Assembly: GCA_021234155.1 (NCBI GenBank)
Contig: JAJEKV010000484.1
Coordinates: 62,001-126,000 of the forward strand
Source: Isoetes taiwanensis
Lineage: Eukaryota; Streptophyta; Lycopodiopsida; Isoetales; Isoetaceae
Direction of reading: 5' to 3'
Length of the DNA: 64,000 nt
The notes under the pieces were generated by a model. It had not been told where the DNA came from and made no database searches. It worked only from the letters and a program-made list of their open reading frames with translations. Shown in pieces: positions 49,300 through 62,344 of the stretch; positions within the stretch are counted from its first letter, which is position 1, and each line of letters starts with the position of its first letter. A program made the position numbers and the translations under genes.

Positions 49300-50035
49300 A
49301 GGTTTTCTCCCAATGCCTGAAAGCCTGCTGAAAGGACAAGCAAGCTCAGTGGTTATCACGTTGGGGTGTACATGCAAATAGATGCGTACATATAAGGACA
49401 AAGAAAGATCACAAGGCACTTAAGTTGTACCTAGATGCTACTTTCCTTAAGCTCACGGGATGCGGTCTCGGACGCGTTAAGGCGGCACACTATCGCCAGC
49501 AAGTCAATCCTAGACTCACGAGAGGCCCACACCGATGCGTGTCCACCACATTTGCCCATGAAGAAGCGCAGACTTATAGCTTCCATTCGCGCGGGTGCAC
49601 ATCGCCTCCGCATTGAGGCGGGGCGTTGGGCTGGGCACGAGCAAAGGCTTTGCGGTGTTGCCACCGAGCCATTGAGGATGAATGTCATGCCCTCCCGATC
49701 CGGCGGCGTTTGCCCATATCGAGGCGGTATATTCGATTACTAGTGTCGGCCAATCGTTGCATGAGTTATTGAATCTGCGATGGTGGGTTTGTTGGGGTCA
49801 TACCTCGAGGAGGTTATGGATGCACGAACTTAGTTGTGTCCCTCGGGGCCGGTATTGAAGCGTCCCTATACAATTGTCTGGCGTGCCAGCATAGTTATTA
49901 CTGTTAAGGTTTTTCCCTCGAAAACCCTTGGTGGGGTTTTTAATCCCTATCATTAATGTCGCTTTGTTGCTCTCTTTGTTTGGGTCCCATAGGCCAATCG
50001 GTCTCCGTGGACGCTAAAAAATCTATTCTATTCTT
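49300..50035 (+). mobile_element. LINE-A copy 5, 5'-truncated
   Basis: The DNA aligns with 360-1105 and 11730-12370. The frame at 49425-49616 includes HYRQQVNPRL and AHEEAQTYSFHSRG. The zinc-knuckle end reads EDECHALP in a broken frame (49670-49695). The 3' UTR and a TCTATTCTATTCTTA tail end at 50035. Confidence 0.82.
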
Positions 50036-53000
50036 ATAAACATAGAAACAATTGACATTTTGTTTCTAGTGTTCCTCTTCTTTTTCTATTTTTTGTGACT
50101 TAGATATTACATATTATGATTTGATTAAAAAAAAAAACAATCATAAAAATCTTATTTTCAATTAAAACCTTTTTTTTTTTAAACCAAAATTCTCTAAAAA
50201 AACATTTGCAAACGTAATAGAGCTTTATTTTTTGTTTTCGTGTCCATGTCGTAAGTCTTTAAACTAGTTTCTTAACTTCATGCAAAGAAAGCATTTTAAA
50301 CAGACAGATTTGCTAGTGGACTAGACTTTTGGCTTGACAAGGTTATTAACTGGGTTCATATTTGGGTGAAGAATGGTCTTGTGTAGGGTTTTAAAAAAAA
50401 GTAAAAAAAGAGTTAATTATTTAAACATATATAGTATCATTCTTTTTGTGCCATATAGTATCATTCTATCTGACAATGCCTTTCCATGGTGTGAGGCACA
50501 AATCTCCTAAAAGAAACCAATGAACTAAAAAAGATTGTATTAATATCAAGTCATCTTTAGTCCATCTGACTATGCTCATGTTCCCTTGCAGCTTGTTCTT
50601 AGGCAAGATTGGACCAAGCCAAGATTCTTCAGCAGGATTAACATGTTGTAAGTGTCCTAACATGATGCATGTGTTGTAAATAGTGTTGTGTACCCCAAAG
50701 GTGCATCATCATAAGTGCTTATCTTCAACCTATGGTTTTAAAGCATACCTTGGATGCCAATTAGCTAATCTGAGCCAGATCATTTCTAGTATCATCTACT
50801 TTCATTTACAAAGACGCGCACGCAAAAGCTACATTGCAATTCTGTACTTGTAAAATCAAGAGCTAGGAATGCTAGAGCTGGTATGATGTTAAGAAAACTA
50901 TGCTTGGATTAATGCATTTAGTTGAATGAAGGTTATGATACAATTGTGCGCATTTGCTTTTGACTGATTCCAATCCAATAGCAAATGCAATCTATCTATT
51001 AATGAATCTTTAAGCCTTCAACATATATTTTCATAAATTCACTGTAGATTGAATGTATTTGAATGTTATTAAGTGAATTCTAGTTATAGATTTAATTGAA
51101 GAACTACAATTGTATTATTGAATCTTAAGTTCCAGTAGTTGTTTGTGCCTTCATTGCTTTGAAAAATTTTGTTCTCTGCTATAAGAAAATTTATGCGACC
51201 TTAAATGTTCAATTGGCGGCCCTATGGAGTCGCCACTTGCCGACCTTGATGGTACCAGCATTACCACCTCTACTTTGGTGCATGATAACTTGACCTGTGA
51301 TTTCAAATTTTAGCATGTAACAACGATTGGTTGTATATATTAACATGTATTTGTTTGGGTGACTACTTCAAAAAGCGCAACAATGTGCGGTACTTGTCTT
51401 TTTTTCACATTCAAGGTCGGATTGGACGTTAAAAATATCACGAGTCACAACCCTCTCAACCAAAGCATGCGATTATAGGAGTTTGAAAATGGTCTACGTA
51501 CAATTAGAATTCTCTCCTTTCCCATAGCCTTCAAAACTTTCATATCCAGAACCATAGCTCCATCACATTGCGATCCGGTATGCAAACTTTTGAATCAAAG
51601 CGAAACTCGGTTAAACCACTATCTTCTAGCATTCACATGCTACATTTAAGTAAACTAATGGGTTTTCCTTAGTTTATGGGGGCTAGATGGCCATTAAAAT
51701 TTTTAAAGAGATATAAACCCCGTATCAAATTATTGCTGTCCTCTGGAGATGTAGCGCAGTAGACAAACTTGTTCATTGGATGAAAAGCCACTAAACACAT
51801 TCATTTTCAGAGGTGTACATTACATGGCGAGGTGTACAAAATCATTACTCTAGGTAGTTCCATGGCATGCATAGAACCAGCGTGTTATAGCGGTTTACCT
51901 AAAAAAAAGCATTAACAGGGCCACTTAATTCATATCTTCATATGTACATCGGTAGAGCTTTCTGATAAAGGGATCTCATTTTGGAAATGTAAGGTCCCCA
52001 TGTTTGTCATAATAATACATTATGTTGCAAATCCATTATTAGAAGGAGCATACTCCATATTACACATCATGTTGTAGAATAAAAAGGCTCCTTTAGTACC
52101 ATACACGCACAAAATTCTTGTTTACTATTAATCAATATATGAAAGAATAACATGATTTAAGCAGTTAGAACAGAACTTACATTGCCTCGATTCCTACATA
52201 AAGTGTAGTGTTTGAGACCTAATCTGTAATATAGAGGACAATGCCACCCAAGAAAATTCAACCTTGAGATTGGAGTTCTTAAAAGGTAGTATATCTGAGC
52301 TCTTAGAATGCCGGGGTTTGCGGTTTTTCGGGGTCTATTCTAGATGCCAAAGAAATGACCCGAGATATTTTTCTTGTAATTATAACTAGCGGCAGAGAGA
52401 CCATGTGGCATACCTCTCTGAGGGCCTTAAATGCCAGGAGGAGGTGTTCCAAGCCATTTGTTTCCCCTCTGATGAAGACATGACTCTCTGCTAAAGTCCT
52501 GAATATGTGATCATGCAGCATCGGCGAGGCCAAGGCAGAGGTCCAAGCAAAATTGGGGCATCGATTCCATTACCCCCCCTTTGCTTGGTCATGATTCAAA
52601 GGTTCGAGCACAAGCATAAAACTCTAGATTAGAAGAAATTAGAATCTCCTGATTTAGAAAGAACTAAAAAACTCAAGAATTTGGGAATGGCCAAAACCAT
52701 TCTGAAACTAGTCTGATTGTCCTTGACATTTGGGTAAAACTCAACAATGAAGTTCTCATATGAACGATCTATTTTAACCCTGACTTTTCCACAAATGTAG
52801 GTAAACACGGAGATCGGCCTAATGGACGGGAGCAGAGGTCGTGACGCCTTTGCTCTTCAATGATTTTCTTGGGCTTTTTCTAATTTTCCTGGCCATTGGA
52901 TGCAAAATTTAGAAGATCCAGGGTTGAGATGAAAATTAATCTAACGTGGCAGGACACGTGACATAGCTAGAATTGCAGCAAAGTGTGCACCTCGGGTTAG

Positions 53001-55027
53001 ACAACCACCTTTAAAAAAAATGTATATTTTTGAGCATAATCATACAATTATCTTGTGCAATTGAAGAAAGGGTTAGATATTACATAAGATTTAGTATTGT
53101 TTTGGGAAGTATTTGTGTGCTAAATCCGTATAATGCTGATGTCAGTAATTGGGTTCTCCTGTTTGCATGGTGGAGGGCTTTTGGGAAGTTTATTTCTAGA
53201 ATATTTTGTTTGTGCAGTGAAGGAGGCGGCGGAAGGCGATGGCACCCGGAGGAGATGGCGTAAGCAGACCTGCGCCTCCGTCCCGATCATACTGTGCTGC
53301 AGTTCGATCCTCTTTCCCCTATTCTGTCTACAAATCGTGGAGTCTATCTAGCTATTCAGCTCCTGTCCTTTACCCTATCCAGCTCCATCTATCCTTTACT
53401 ATGGGCGAAAGGATTCAACTGCTGAGGAATCATTTACCATATGTTTGTGTTTTGCAATGGATGGTTTTAGTAGATTTGCAGATTTCCAAATGAGCTGAGA
53501 CACAAGCTTGTACATAAGCTTACCATTCGTGCAGTTTGCTCTTATGATGCACCTTTCAGTGGCCTCCTAGATATTTATGTTATGTCTTCTATTGTTTTGT
53601 TCTTCTAAAACCTTAAATGACCTGAATCCCCCATGTCACATTTCTTTTGAAGGGCTCACATGCCGTAGGGTTAGGAAGAGATTTTGTTTTTGTTACGCAA
53701 AGTTCCTGTAGCAGGGTTCCCAATTTCTTTATTAATACCCCTTTCTGTCCTTGTTCTTGTTGCATAGAGCTTTGTCCATGATTGTTCTGTCACATTTTGC
53801 AGAATGCAATTGGGCAGTGTCTTATATATCTGCTATTCTTGAACTTGAATTACAAATATTTTGTGTGAGATTTCGTTTCATGTTGCCGTCAAATATTTTG
53901 TGTGTAGATTTGCTTTCATCGTTGTACTACCTTGCTGTAGGATCCGGCAGGGCAATTTATGATGTTTGTATGTGAATGATGCTGTTTGTTGTAATCCAAT
54001 TATGAGTACATGATTTGAGGGGTACTGTTATTCATGTTTGTATCTATAAAATTTGTATGCACTCACGGTATCACGTACATTGTGGTTTTGACAACATGTG
54101 CTGAGGTGTAAAATGGGGTTTGACCCCATCTTGTTTTTGCACGGACGGCTAGGGTTGTGAAATTTGGCATATTCTGTGGTATATTCCATGGATCAAGGGT
54201 TGAGATGAGACGAGTATTAGGATGAGACGAGTATGGAGTATCAGTACTTGTTTGATTATTAGGTTCTTGGCATGGGAGTATCAAAGAACCGAGTGCTTAG
54301 AAAATCCATCAATCTACACCATAACCTTTTGCTTTGCACTTTCAATTCAAGTTTCCAAAATCCATATAATCCACTATCCCAGAAGTATCTTTCTGATCAT
54401 CAAAAACACATTATTTTAGACCTTTCTGCTAGAAAGAAAGGGTGGAAGAAAGGAAGAAACCCAACAAGTAAAGAAGACCTAGATAAAATAGATGCATGGC
54501 CAAAACCTGAAACTGCATCATAAACTAGACTTTCACAAATCTATTCCACCTTGTAGGCATATGCGCCTTTTTATAATGTCTTTAATCAAAGACGAAAGAG
54601 AATAAACATTAAGAATGCCTAGCAGTCTCACCTCTTAAAGCAAAGACATATTGCTTTTTAAAGAGCGAAGGACAATATTACCACATTAATGGCCTATTGG
54701 GATATCCAGAAAATTGTCCTGATGTTGCTTCAAGATTTGGCTTCCTATATTCCATGTTCCTTCAAAAAGCTTGACCCAAACTCATTGGGTAAATGCTTTG
54801 GAATTTAATGTAATCATGTAAAGTTAACATCCAAAGAGTTCACTATCCTCACCAGATATAACATTTAACCGTGAACAATTCAACCCAGAAGTTTCGCTCA
54901 ACCACGATCCCTAGCAACATTGTCTCCATTGCCCGACTCTTGGCTTGCTTATTCTTGCACATGTACTTAATGGGGTTAGTGGGGGTTTACGGATGCCTCT
55001 GCATGCATGGAAACATCTTGGAAATCT
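50036..55027. other. Five kilobases with no recognised gene
   Basis: I scanned both strands. The longest frames (52303-52533 minus; 53030-53493 plus) have no motif I recognise. Poly-A/T runs occur at 50130-50180. A short direct repeat, CAAATATTTTGTGTG-AGATT, lies at 53851-53901. A fragment at 54243-54271 repeats 46075-46103. Confidence 0.4.
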
Positions 55028-55077
55028 TGGATAACAAGGAAGGAAGGAAGGAAGGGAAGGTATTTTTTTATCGTCAC
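55028..55077 (-). mobile_element. LINE-A tail fragment 6, GGAA-type tail
   Basis: AAGGAAGGAAGGAAGG is followed by GGTATTTTTTTATCGTC, the reverse complement of the last 40 bases of the 44607-45909 copy. Nothing further of the LINE is present, so it is either a very short insertion or a remnant. Confidence 0.6.
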
Positions 55078-56062
55078 AAGCACAAACATAGACAAAAGAT
55101 CCTATGTGATTATAGTGCAAGACATTGACAACATGATCAAATGAAATACAACACATGAGCATCGAGAAAAAGCGAACATAGCCAAAATACCAAAACATTA
55201 TAACCATAGCTAGAAACAATGGAAGCTCAACCGACCTACATGTGCCCCATTAGCGAGATAAATGCCAACTAGCTTACATTCTAGAATAGATTTTTTAACG
55301 TCTCTGAGGAGACCAATAGGTCATGGGACCCATACAATCCAACGAAAAAGGTGCTCACATCCCTGGAAAATTCCCCATTGAGGAAGGGGGACTTGAGAGA
55401 AAATGGGTTATTTTCTTTGCAATAGGGAATTCTTGAACAAAAGGGTATATCGTATGGGGGATATTAGTAGAAATGGGGGATTATTGTCTGTAAAGGGCAT
55501 TTTCAAAATGGGGAATTAATAGAAATAGGGGATTACAAATGCACATTGGGGTATTTTGAAGAAAGGGGGGATTGAGTCAAAGGGAATTTGCTAACGGTTT
55601 GGGGTAATTTCAAGAAAATTTTGGTTCAAAAAGGGAATTTGCAAATGGTGGGGTATTTTTTAAGAAAGGGGGATTGGTTCGAATTTGCAAATGAATTGGA
55701 GTATCTCCAAATAAAGAGGATTGAATGAAAGGGGAATTACCAAACAAGCAGAGAATTGCAATAAATACCGGGGGTATTTTCAAGGAAAAGGGTATTTTCA
55801 ATTAAAAATAATTTCAAAATACCATCTACTTTCAAAATATTGAATGGTCATATGTAAGTGGTGGGATCAGCTCATAAGCGAACCTTACCTTCATGATGTG
55901 GAATAGGAAAAATTTATGCGCTAATGGATTTCAGTCCGATTTAGCCTGGACCTAATTTGTACTAATTTCGCATTCATCCGATTCTTAGCAAATCCTAATT
56001 TGTGCTAGTGGACATTTGTCAACTGTTATTATTTTATGGGATCTTGAGAAAAATGCAAGGAT

Positions 56063-57191
56063 TTATCTTTGGCATCGTAGTCTTTTCATCTCGTGGGCCT
56101 TGGCGGTATTTCGTTGTGGAGGATCTACCAAGTTAAAGGACAAAGGATCTGTCCTCTCATTATAATTCCCTTGACTGTCCCAACAATATAGAAAATTGAC
56201 CCCATGAAGGTGAAATGGATGGGCTTCATTATTTAAGTTATTGGTGCCTTGAAGGACAAGTTGCACATTAGAGGCGAAGGCAATCTCAATACGGATAGAA
56301 GATTGAGAAGCAAGGATAGTGGGGCTGAGCGAGGGCGGTGTAGTTATAAGAGTTGAGGCCGACGTGGGAAATCCGGCGTGTAGGCGCTGAAATGTTATAG
56401 TAGTAAGCGTTCGGAGGGATAGGAGCGGATGGCAATGCAAAGGCTTGGTTATTAATAGAGCTAGCAAAGCTAGTGGTGTTAGTAGGGGCCATGGCAAAGG
56501 CTAGAGTTGAAAGAGTGCAAGGCTTAGCATTGAGGGTGACAACGTAGTAGATCGGCGTCCGATTGGGGGACAAGTGTAGGGTGAGATTTGGAGTTAAGGC
56601 TCTGTGGATGGGCGATTGCGATTGAGTGTAGAAATGACTACTCGGTTTTGGAGGGAATGTGTTTTGGGTAACTAGGGTTTGGCGAAAGGATGCTCCTCTC
56701 GTAGCTGGAAATTATGGCTGCACCGGAGTTTTCACAATACACGGTGATCTTTGGATCATTGAAAGCGGAGAAAACTATGTAATACCTCGCCGGCCTTTTG
56801 ATCCGTGTAAGTAAAAGCGTAATAATGCATACGGTGATACTTCGAAATGTAGTATTGGTCGCATGCTTTTGTGTCGATGCATCCACTCCCACAAGCTTTA
56901 GATTTGTGATTTGCAAGCTGTTATGAATAAATCGTCTCTAGGGCATTGTTTATGACTCTCGAGGAGGTATTTCTTTCCTTTCTTCACATTCACAATCTCT
57001 GTCTACGTTACACAAGGCCAAATTTAAGTAACATAAGCTCTAGGTTATAAAATGGCAAACTATATGCATCAATTAGGTTGCTTGCTTTCTTACCAGGAGA
57101 GGAACAATTTGTGTAAAGTGGTCTGGGCTGGCCATTCACCACATATGCATTGGACAAAGCTTGGTGGACCTCCACTTCTAATGGCATCTTG
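56063..57191 (-). pseudogene. Captured laccase (multicopper oxidase) fragment
   Basis: On the minus strand the order follows plant laccases. VHQALSNAYVVNGQP (57170-57120) is followed by a 91-bp intron (57093-57003, GTAAGA..GTAG), then TEIVNVKKGKKYLLR. Next are NLKLVGVDAST, RPARYYIVFSAF, FASSINNQAFALP and VQLVLQGTNNLNNEAHPF. HPFHLHG at about 56202-56222 is the copper-binding box, and NLVDPPQRNT comes near the 3' edge. The final HCHxxxH copper box and the first copper domain are missing, and frameshifts abound. Retention of the intron shows capture of genomic DNA and not of a transcript. Confidence 0.85.
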
Positions 57192-57194
57192 ATT

Positions 57195-57925
57195 GATTTT
57201 CATTTTTTTACCTAGACGACCATATGGCCGGACCACAAGTCTTTTAAAGGTGCTTTTTATTTGTGTTGGAGCATTAAGTATGAAAGTAAAATAAGTGTGG
57301 CTCTTTTGGATGTGCAGGTTTGTATTGAAAAGAGCATACCATCTACTTAAAGACGACCTTATAGATCAAGGCCATTCAATTGAAAGGTCTTGATCAGGTA
57401 TGAGACACCACTTTCTTGATTTTCATATATTCTATTATCTGTGGAAAAACTGTTGGACACAGTTGTGTTCTTTTTTCCTTTGTTCTTTGGAGCTCTGTTT
57501 GTCATAATTGCATTGGTTGTATTTAATTCAATAAGTTGGATGCTCTTGCAAAATTGGAGAAGATAGGGAGTCATGAGTAATGACCATTGGATATTCCTTT
57601 TGTTCCACCATTCTCCTGCATCAAACCAAGGACAAAGCAAGGCAGCGAACGTTCATAGGTACTAGACGAACTACACAAGCACAGAAGTTGGACTTAGTGG
57701 TAGAGTACTTGAGCAAAACTCTCATTTAGCGCTAGAAAGCTTGACTGGACAAAAGAGAATTTTGTGTATCTCGATTTGTTTCTTGAAATCGATCGGTTAT
57801 TCTTCTTTGTTTTTGAAAATAATGAAAAATCTTATCAATTTCTTACTGGTTCAATTTGTTACTTATCAATTTATTTTTGAAATAGGTATTATCTTACAAA
57901 TGTATAACATGGCATTTTCTTATGA
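57195..57925. other. Transposon interior without a recognised gene
   Basis: This lies between the laccase fragment and the right subterminal repeats. A 93-codon minus frame (57359-57640) has no motif I recognise and may be more captured DNA. Confidence 0.35.
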
Positions 57926-58479
57926 ATGACAATAGGGTATTATCTCACGAATGATAACAGGGTATGTTATTTGGAGAACAGGGTATGTTATTTGGAATGG
58001 GGTATTATTTGTAACAGGGTATTATTTGGGTATGATCTGAAATAGGGTATCCCTTGAACATGGTATTATCTCTTACGAATGATAACAGGGTATGAATTCA
58101 CATTCTTTGAATGGGGGATTGCGACACCAGTTTAATAGGGTATTAACATGCAAATGAGGAAAAGGGGGATTGTGGCCAAATGCGATTCAAAAATACATTT
58201 TATCCCTGTTGTTTGTGAAAAGGGGATTTCATAGGTATTTTTTGGGGGTATTTCTTAGGGTATTGGAGCACCTTTTTCGTTGTGAATGGGCTAGTACAAT
58301 CATTACTACTAGGATTAAAAAACCCCTGCCTCGAAAGGTTTTCAAGGGAAAAACCTTTGCAGTAATGATGATACTAGACAAGAGGAGATAATGACTACTT
58401 TGAGGGCTCAGTAATTGCAGATGTTTATCTAGAACCTCAAGTATGTATAAGGCCAAGTCATGCACGGATGGAAGAAAAT

Positions 58480-60385
58480 ACATAATGCGGTCAATTCTTG
58501 ATCCAAACACCACAATTTTTGTCATAACTTTTCTCATGCGTCGAGTTTCGACTGATCAAACCCAATACGAGAAAGCTTACTAAAAAATCTTTACGATGAT
58601 CTCGGTCGTAGAGATATGGCGGGCTCTATCGCCTGAAATTGTGCCATACCTTTCATGTTACGCAAAAGCTCTTGCAAAATTCTTTTACATATAGGTAAAA
58701 CCCTTTCTTATGTATTCTTTATGCATGCCATGCATATGTACATGCGTACATAAATAATTATCTTTGGCCCATCAAGTGGCAGTGTCATATTACCTTGTGA
58801 ACAAATTAAACATAGTTCTTGGAAATGTCGTTGTGAACATGTATGGAAAGTGTAAAAGGATGTACGGAATAGAATGTTTCACATGCTACCCAAGACAATT
58901 GTCTAAAGTTGAAGACACCCGAAAAAATGATGGGAATATACAAGCTTCTTGCCATTATACAGTAAGACTAAGATTGGGATATTCCAACTGGTGAATATGT
59001 TTTTGAAGTCATTACGTTGGTTCCTATAAGTAAAACATACAGTTATGGGGTATAGTAGACAAAGTATATATGCATTATATGGTTTCGTTTGTCTCTCATG
59101 CTTTCCATTACCTTTTCATCCTATGCTTCGTTAGCCCCTTTACTATAGATTCATTATTAGAATTATGTATCACTTGGGAGCTTGTCATTGCCACATTTCT
59201 GCTCGAAATATGCTATATCCTTTTCTACCATTATCTTAGTACTTTCTTTTCCTTGATTTCGACCAACTCCAAGCAAACAGGATGAAATGTAACCAAAAGA
59301 ATTCAAGGAGAAGTTGTACCTGGTTCCAGGCCCGATGAAGCCGCCTCCTGCCCCACCCAAAAAACCAAGAATAGCAACCTATAAGACACTTAGTGTCCCC
59401 AAAAATTGCTTCAGGACTCCTCCTAGGTTCATCTTTACCAAGATCGGCCATGTTGCCATCTCGCAATAGAACTATACAAAAAGACATCCTCGAAAATCAT
59501 CCCACATGCATATACCATATGTTTTTGGGCAAAATATTGCCCATAATAGCAACTTTAACCAATTATACTGCCAAGACCATTGAAAATTTGGGGTCACTCT
59601 ACAATTTTTCAGTGACGTAGGTTGTGGATATAATTCGCCTATATGTAGATGGTGTTACAGAATATAATCTACATGGGAAACACTTAACTACAAGTACTAT
59701 GCACTGATAATAAATGTATGTCTTTAACACACTGGCAGAAAGAATTATACTATGGAGAGATCAATAATTGCGTTGGAAAACATATTGCATATCAGCTGGA
59801 TATATGATAGATATTAGGATCAAAATGCAGGACACAGTGTAATGTGTAATCTTGAGGAGAAGATTGCATAGGAACAATTAGTGGAAGATATGAGAGTGGT
59901 GCTTATACCATTGTCAAATGTCATTTATCCCTTTGGTCAAATAAAGAGGATGTGGGAAATCTTTATTTTCTTCTTCTCCGCGATGTGCTTTTTATCATCA
60001 ACTAAACTTAGGTGTTTGATTTATGTCACATTCAAGAAAAACTAGTTTTTGAATTGGCAAAGAAGGGATGCATACCTAATAAATCTATAACCAACTACTA
60101 CTTGGGTAAGCAAAGTTTTATAATCCTTTCGAGAATTGCTATCTTTCTTATCAGAGGAGAATACAGTATTAAGCATGAACAGATGGGTAGGTTCAAGCCA
60201 TGAAAGACTGGAGAAAGGATTGGGAGAACATGCACCTAAATTTAGGAAACTAAAGAATGGTTCTAGGCAAATTATGTGTATGGATAGATATATGCATCAG
60301 TGCTTGGCAAAATAACAACATATAAATTTCAAGTAAACTTAACCTGTTTGAGCACTCTTCTGATTCCATTTATTACTTTTATTGT
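58480..60385. other. No recognised gene
   Basis: A minus-strand phrase near 59330-59390, ILGFLGGAGGGFIGPG, recalls a glycine-rich turn of TauE/SafE-type transporters, but the surrounding residues do not support it. Nothing else was identified. Confidence 0.3.
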
Positions 60386-60388
60386 TTG

Positions 60389-60969
60389 TCATGCAATATG
60401 TGTTTATTTGCTAATTTAAGTTCGTGTTCTATTGTTAGGGCCCGAAGGGCCCAAAATGTTTTTTCCAACAAATAACTTAATTAACATAAACCATTACATT
60501 CAATGGTTTTAAATTTAAATCCCCCTAAAACCCCCTTTGGTTTGGGTGCATATTCACACGGGGGGTTACTCCGGGCATCGAGAGCTGTCGGATGGGCATA
60601 TTTGCCCTTTATTCCTTGATCTGGACCGTACGCAGTGATCCTCGTTTGTGGGGTATGCATGTACAAGTTTTTGTATACTGTATATGAAAGTTTGTTAAAT
60701 ACTATAAGGTTTCAACAAATGTACTTAATGGTGTTAATTTTGTACATGTGTTTATGCTTTTAAGGGCTCCATTTTGCCCTCGTAACCCTCGTGTGAATAT
60801 GCACCCAAACCAAAGGGGTTTTAGGGATTTAAATTTAAAACCATTGAATGTAATGGTTTATGTTAATTAATATTCATGGTAGTTATTTGTTGGAAAAACA
60901 TTTTGGGCCCTTCGGCCCGGAAACAATAGAACACTAACTTAAATTAGCAAATAAACACATATTGCATGA
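60389..60969. repeat. Long inverted repeat with ~185-bp arms
   Basis: Arms 60389-60570 and 60781-60969 are reverse complements with few changes and one 12-bp indel. They surround a ~210-bp spacer. Within each arm is the palindrome GGGCCCGAAGGGCCC (left; GGGCCCTTCGGCCC right). The arms meet no coding frame. This could be a foldback/MITE element or a hairpin small-RNA source. Confidence 0.85.
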
Positions 60970-60974
60970 AATTT

Positions 60975-62340
60975 ATTTGAATATGTTGTTGAACCAATAG
61001 TTGTTTTTCATTCAATAAATATTAGCAAGGTTTGTTATTAGCAGGAAAAACATATGAGATTCCAGATAATGACATGTTCCATTGGAAGCATTGATTTCGC
61101 TGCCTCTGTTAAATAATGTAGATTGTATTAAATTACACATGAATAAGCAAGCTTTTTATGCCTTCAATAACATGCATTTGGTGTTGTAGAAACTTTGAAG
61201 GCCTTTCCTGCTCTAGAACGAAGCACTGCACATTTAATATTTAGCAAATACACGTGCAAACTTTTTCCTGGCTTTGTTTCCAATACTCCTTCACATACGC
61301 CTTGGTTTGTGCATGGATGAGATAGAGATGTGGTGGACTTGATTCACCAAGCGCCTTGCTAATGTTGAAACTTCAGTCAGTGTCATAAAATAATTTGAAC
61401 ATGTGGCAAAATAGGGTAGAACTAAGGACACATACCATGATCCAACTTTGGACCTGCTTTGCTAGATCGCCATACATTATTTCTTCAAGAACTATGAAAA
61501 AATCAGCTAGAGTCCCTGGATTTGGACTGAATATATTCAATGCACACATACATAGCAAATAGCTATCACATCTTCAACATATCTCCTCATGTGCTAAACC
61601 CTGTTAAACCATTGTATGCTCAAATTCAAGCAAGAGGCTGCGTAGGAGATAAGAGGTTATACAATTCGAATGATAGGGAATGATGATGGCCATGCATACG
61701 CAACAATAGATTCTCCAAGCGTTGCGGACCCAACAACTCAAACAATGATCACTAATGCTTCTTTGCAAACTGCTATTTACGATGAGATACGGTCTATAAA
61801 AGCTGGACATGTTAAATTAAGCGCTTCACTATGTTCTGTTCGAATTGATCCAATCAAAACTCGAAAGAGAAGTAGGCTTCATGTTGGGCATGGAAACCAA
61901 AAAAGAATGAAGCAAAGGTTTAGGTTTAAAGCCTCTTACCGATTGAAACCATCGCTATATGTTTAAGCTACGCCATTTAGAAAGCTGCCCAAGACTTCAA
62001 AACGGTGTACGGAGGAGGGATCTGGGACGGGTTTCTCCCTTTAGCTATGCCCATTCAGTAAAAGAAGATTTGGAACCTCCTTGAGCGTAAGAAAAACCAC
62101 AGGGAAAAAAAAAACCGCAACTAAAATTGAGACTGCAGCCTATGATAAAATCGATGATGTCATCCTCCATCAGAACAAGACCAACACTGGCCAGGCCTGC
62201 CACTCTTCGCGACTCTTCACGTCATGGGCCCTCTTCCGTAAAAAGCCCACGAAGGGGTCCGGCCTTTGCCTCGAACCTAAAATATGCTCTTTTCGACTCC
62301 ACGCATGCAAAGGGGGGGTTGTACATATATTTTTCTTGTA
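60975..62340. other. No recognised gene
   Basis: Frames at 61670-61966 (98 codons) and 62081-62347 (88 codons) on the plus strand are basic and coding-like but have no family motif I recognise. A small exon of an unknown gene cannot be excluded. Confidence 0.3.
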
Positions 62341-62344
62341 CATC

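Larger units (their letters stand above)
55339..58284. mobile_element. CACTA-like Pack-type transposon carrying a laccase fragment
   Basis: Perfect 17-bp terminal inverted repeats, CAACGAAAAAGGTGCTC, lie at 55340-55356 and (inverted) 58266-58282. Flanking AAT at 55336-55338 and 58285-58287 could be a 3-bp target duplication. Both subterminal regions (55360-55850 and 57930-58265) are packed with short G-rich words such as GGGTATT, GGGGGATT and AAAGGGG, with GGGTAT alone at least ten times on the right. No transposase is present. A related terminus at 3050 starts CACTACG, supporting the CACTA assignment; here the first bases have degenerated to CC and CAC. Confidence 0.72.
55291..58470 (-). mobile_element. 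LINE-A copy 7, split by a DNA transposon
   Basis: The 3' terminus (55291-55338, AGATTTTTTAACGTC..GACCCATACAAT) and the adjoining upstream part (58285-58470) are contiguous in the copy at 7711-7962. Here a 2946-bp insertion separates them. It is 5'-truncated near 58470, where similarity to 7962 stops. Confidence 0.78.

Noticed and set aside
55339-58284. Pack-MULE assignment for the laccase-bearing element
   Set aside because: MULEs make 9-11 bp target duplications and none that long is visible; the flanks allow only 3 bp, and the related end at 3050 starts CACTA.
59236-59487. Possible TauE/SafE transporter exon on the minus strand
   Set aside because: Only one glycine-rich phrase fits, and the flanking residues and hydrophobic pattern do not.
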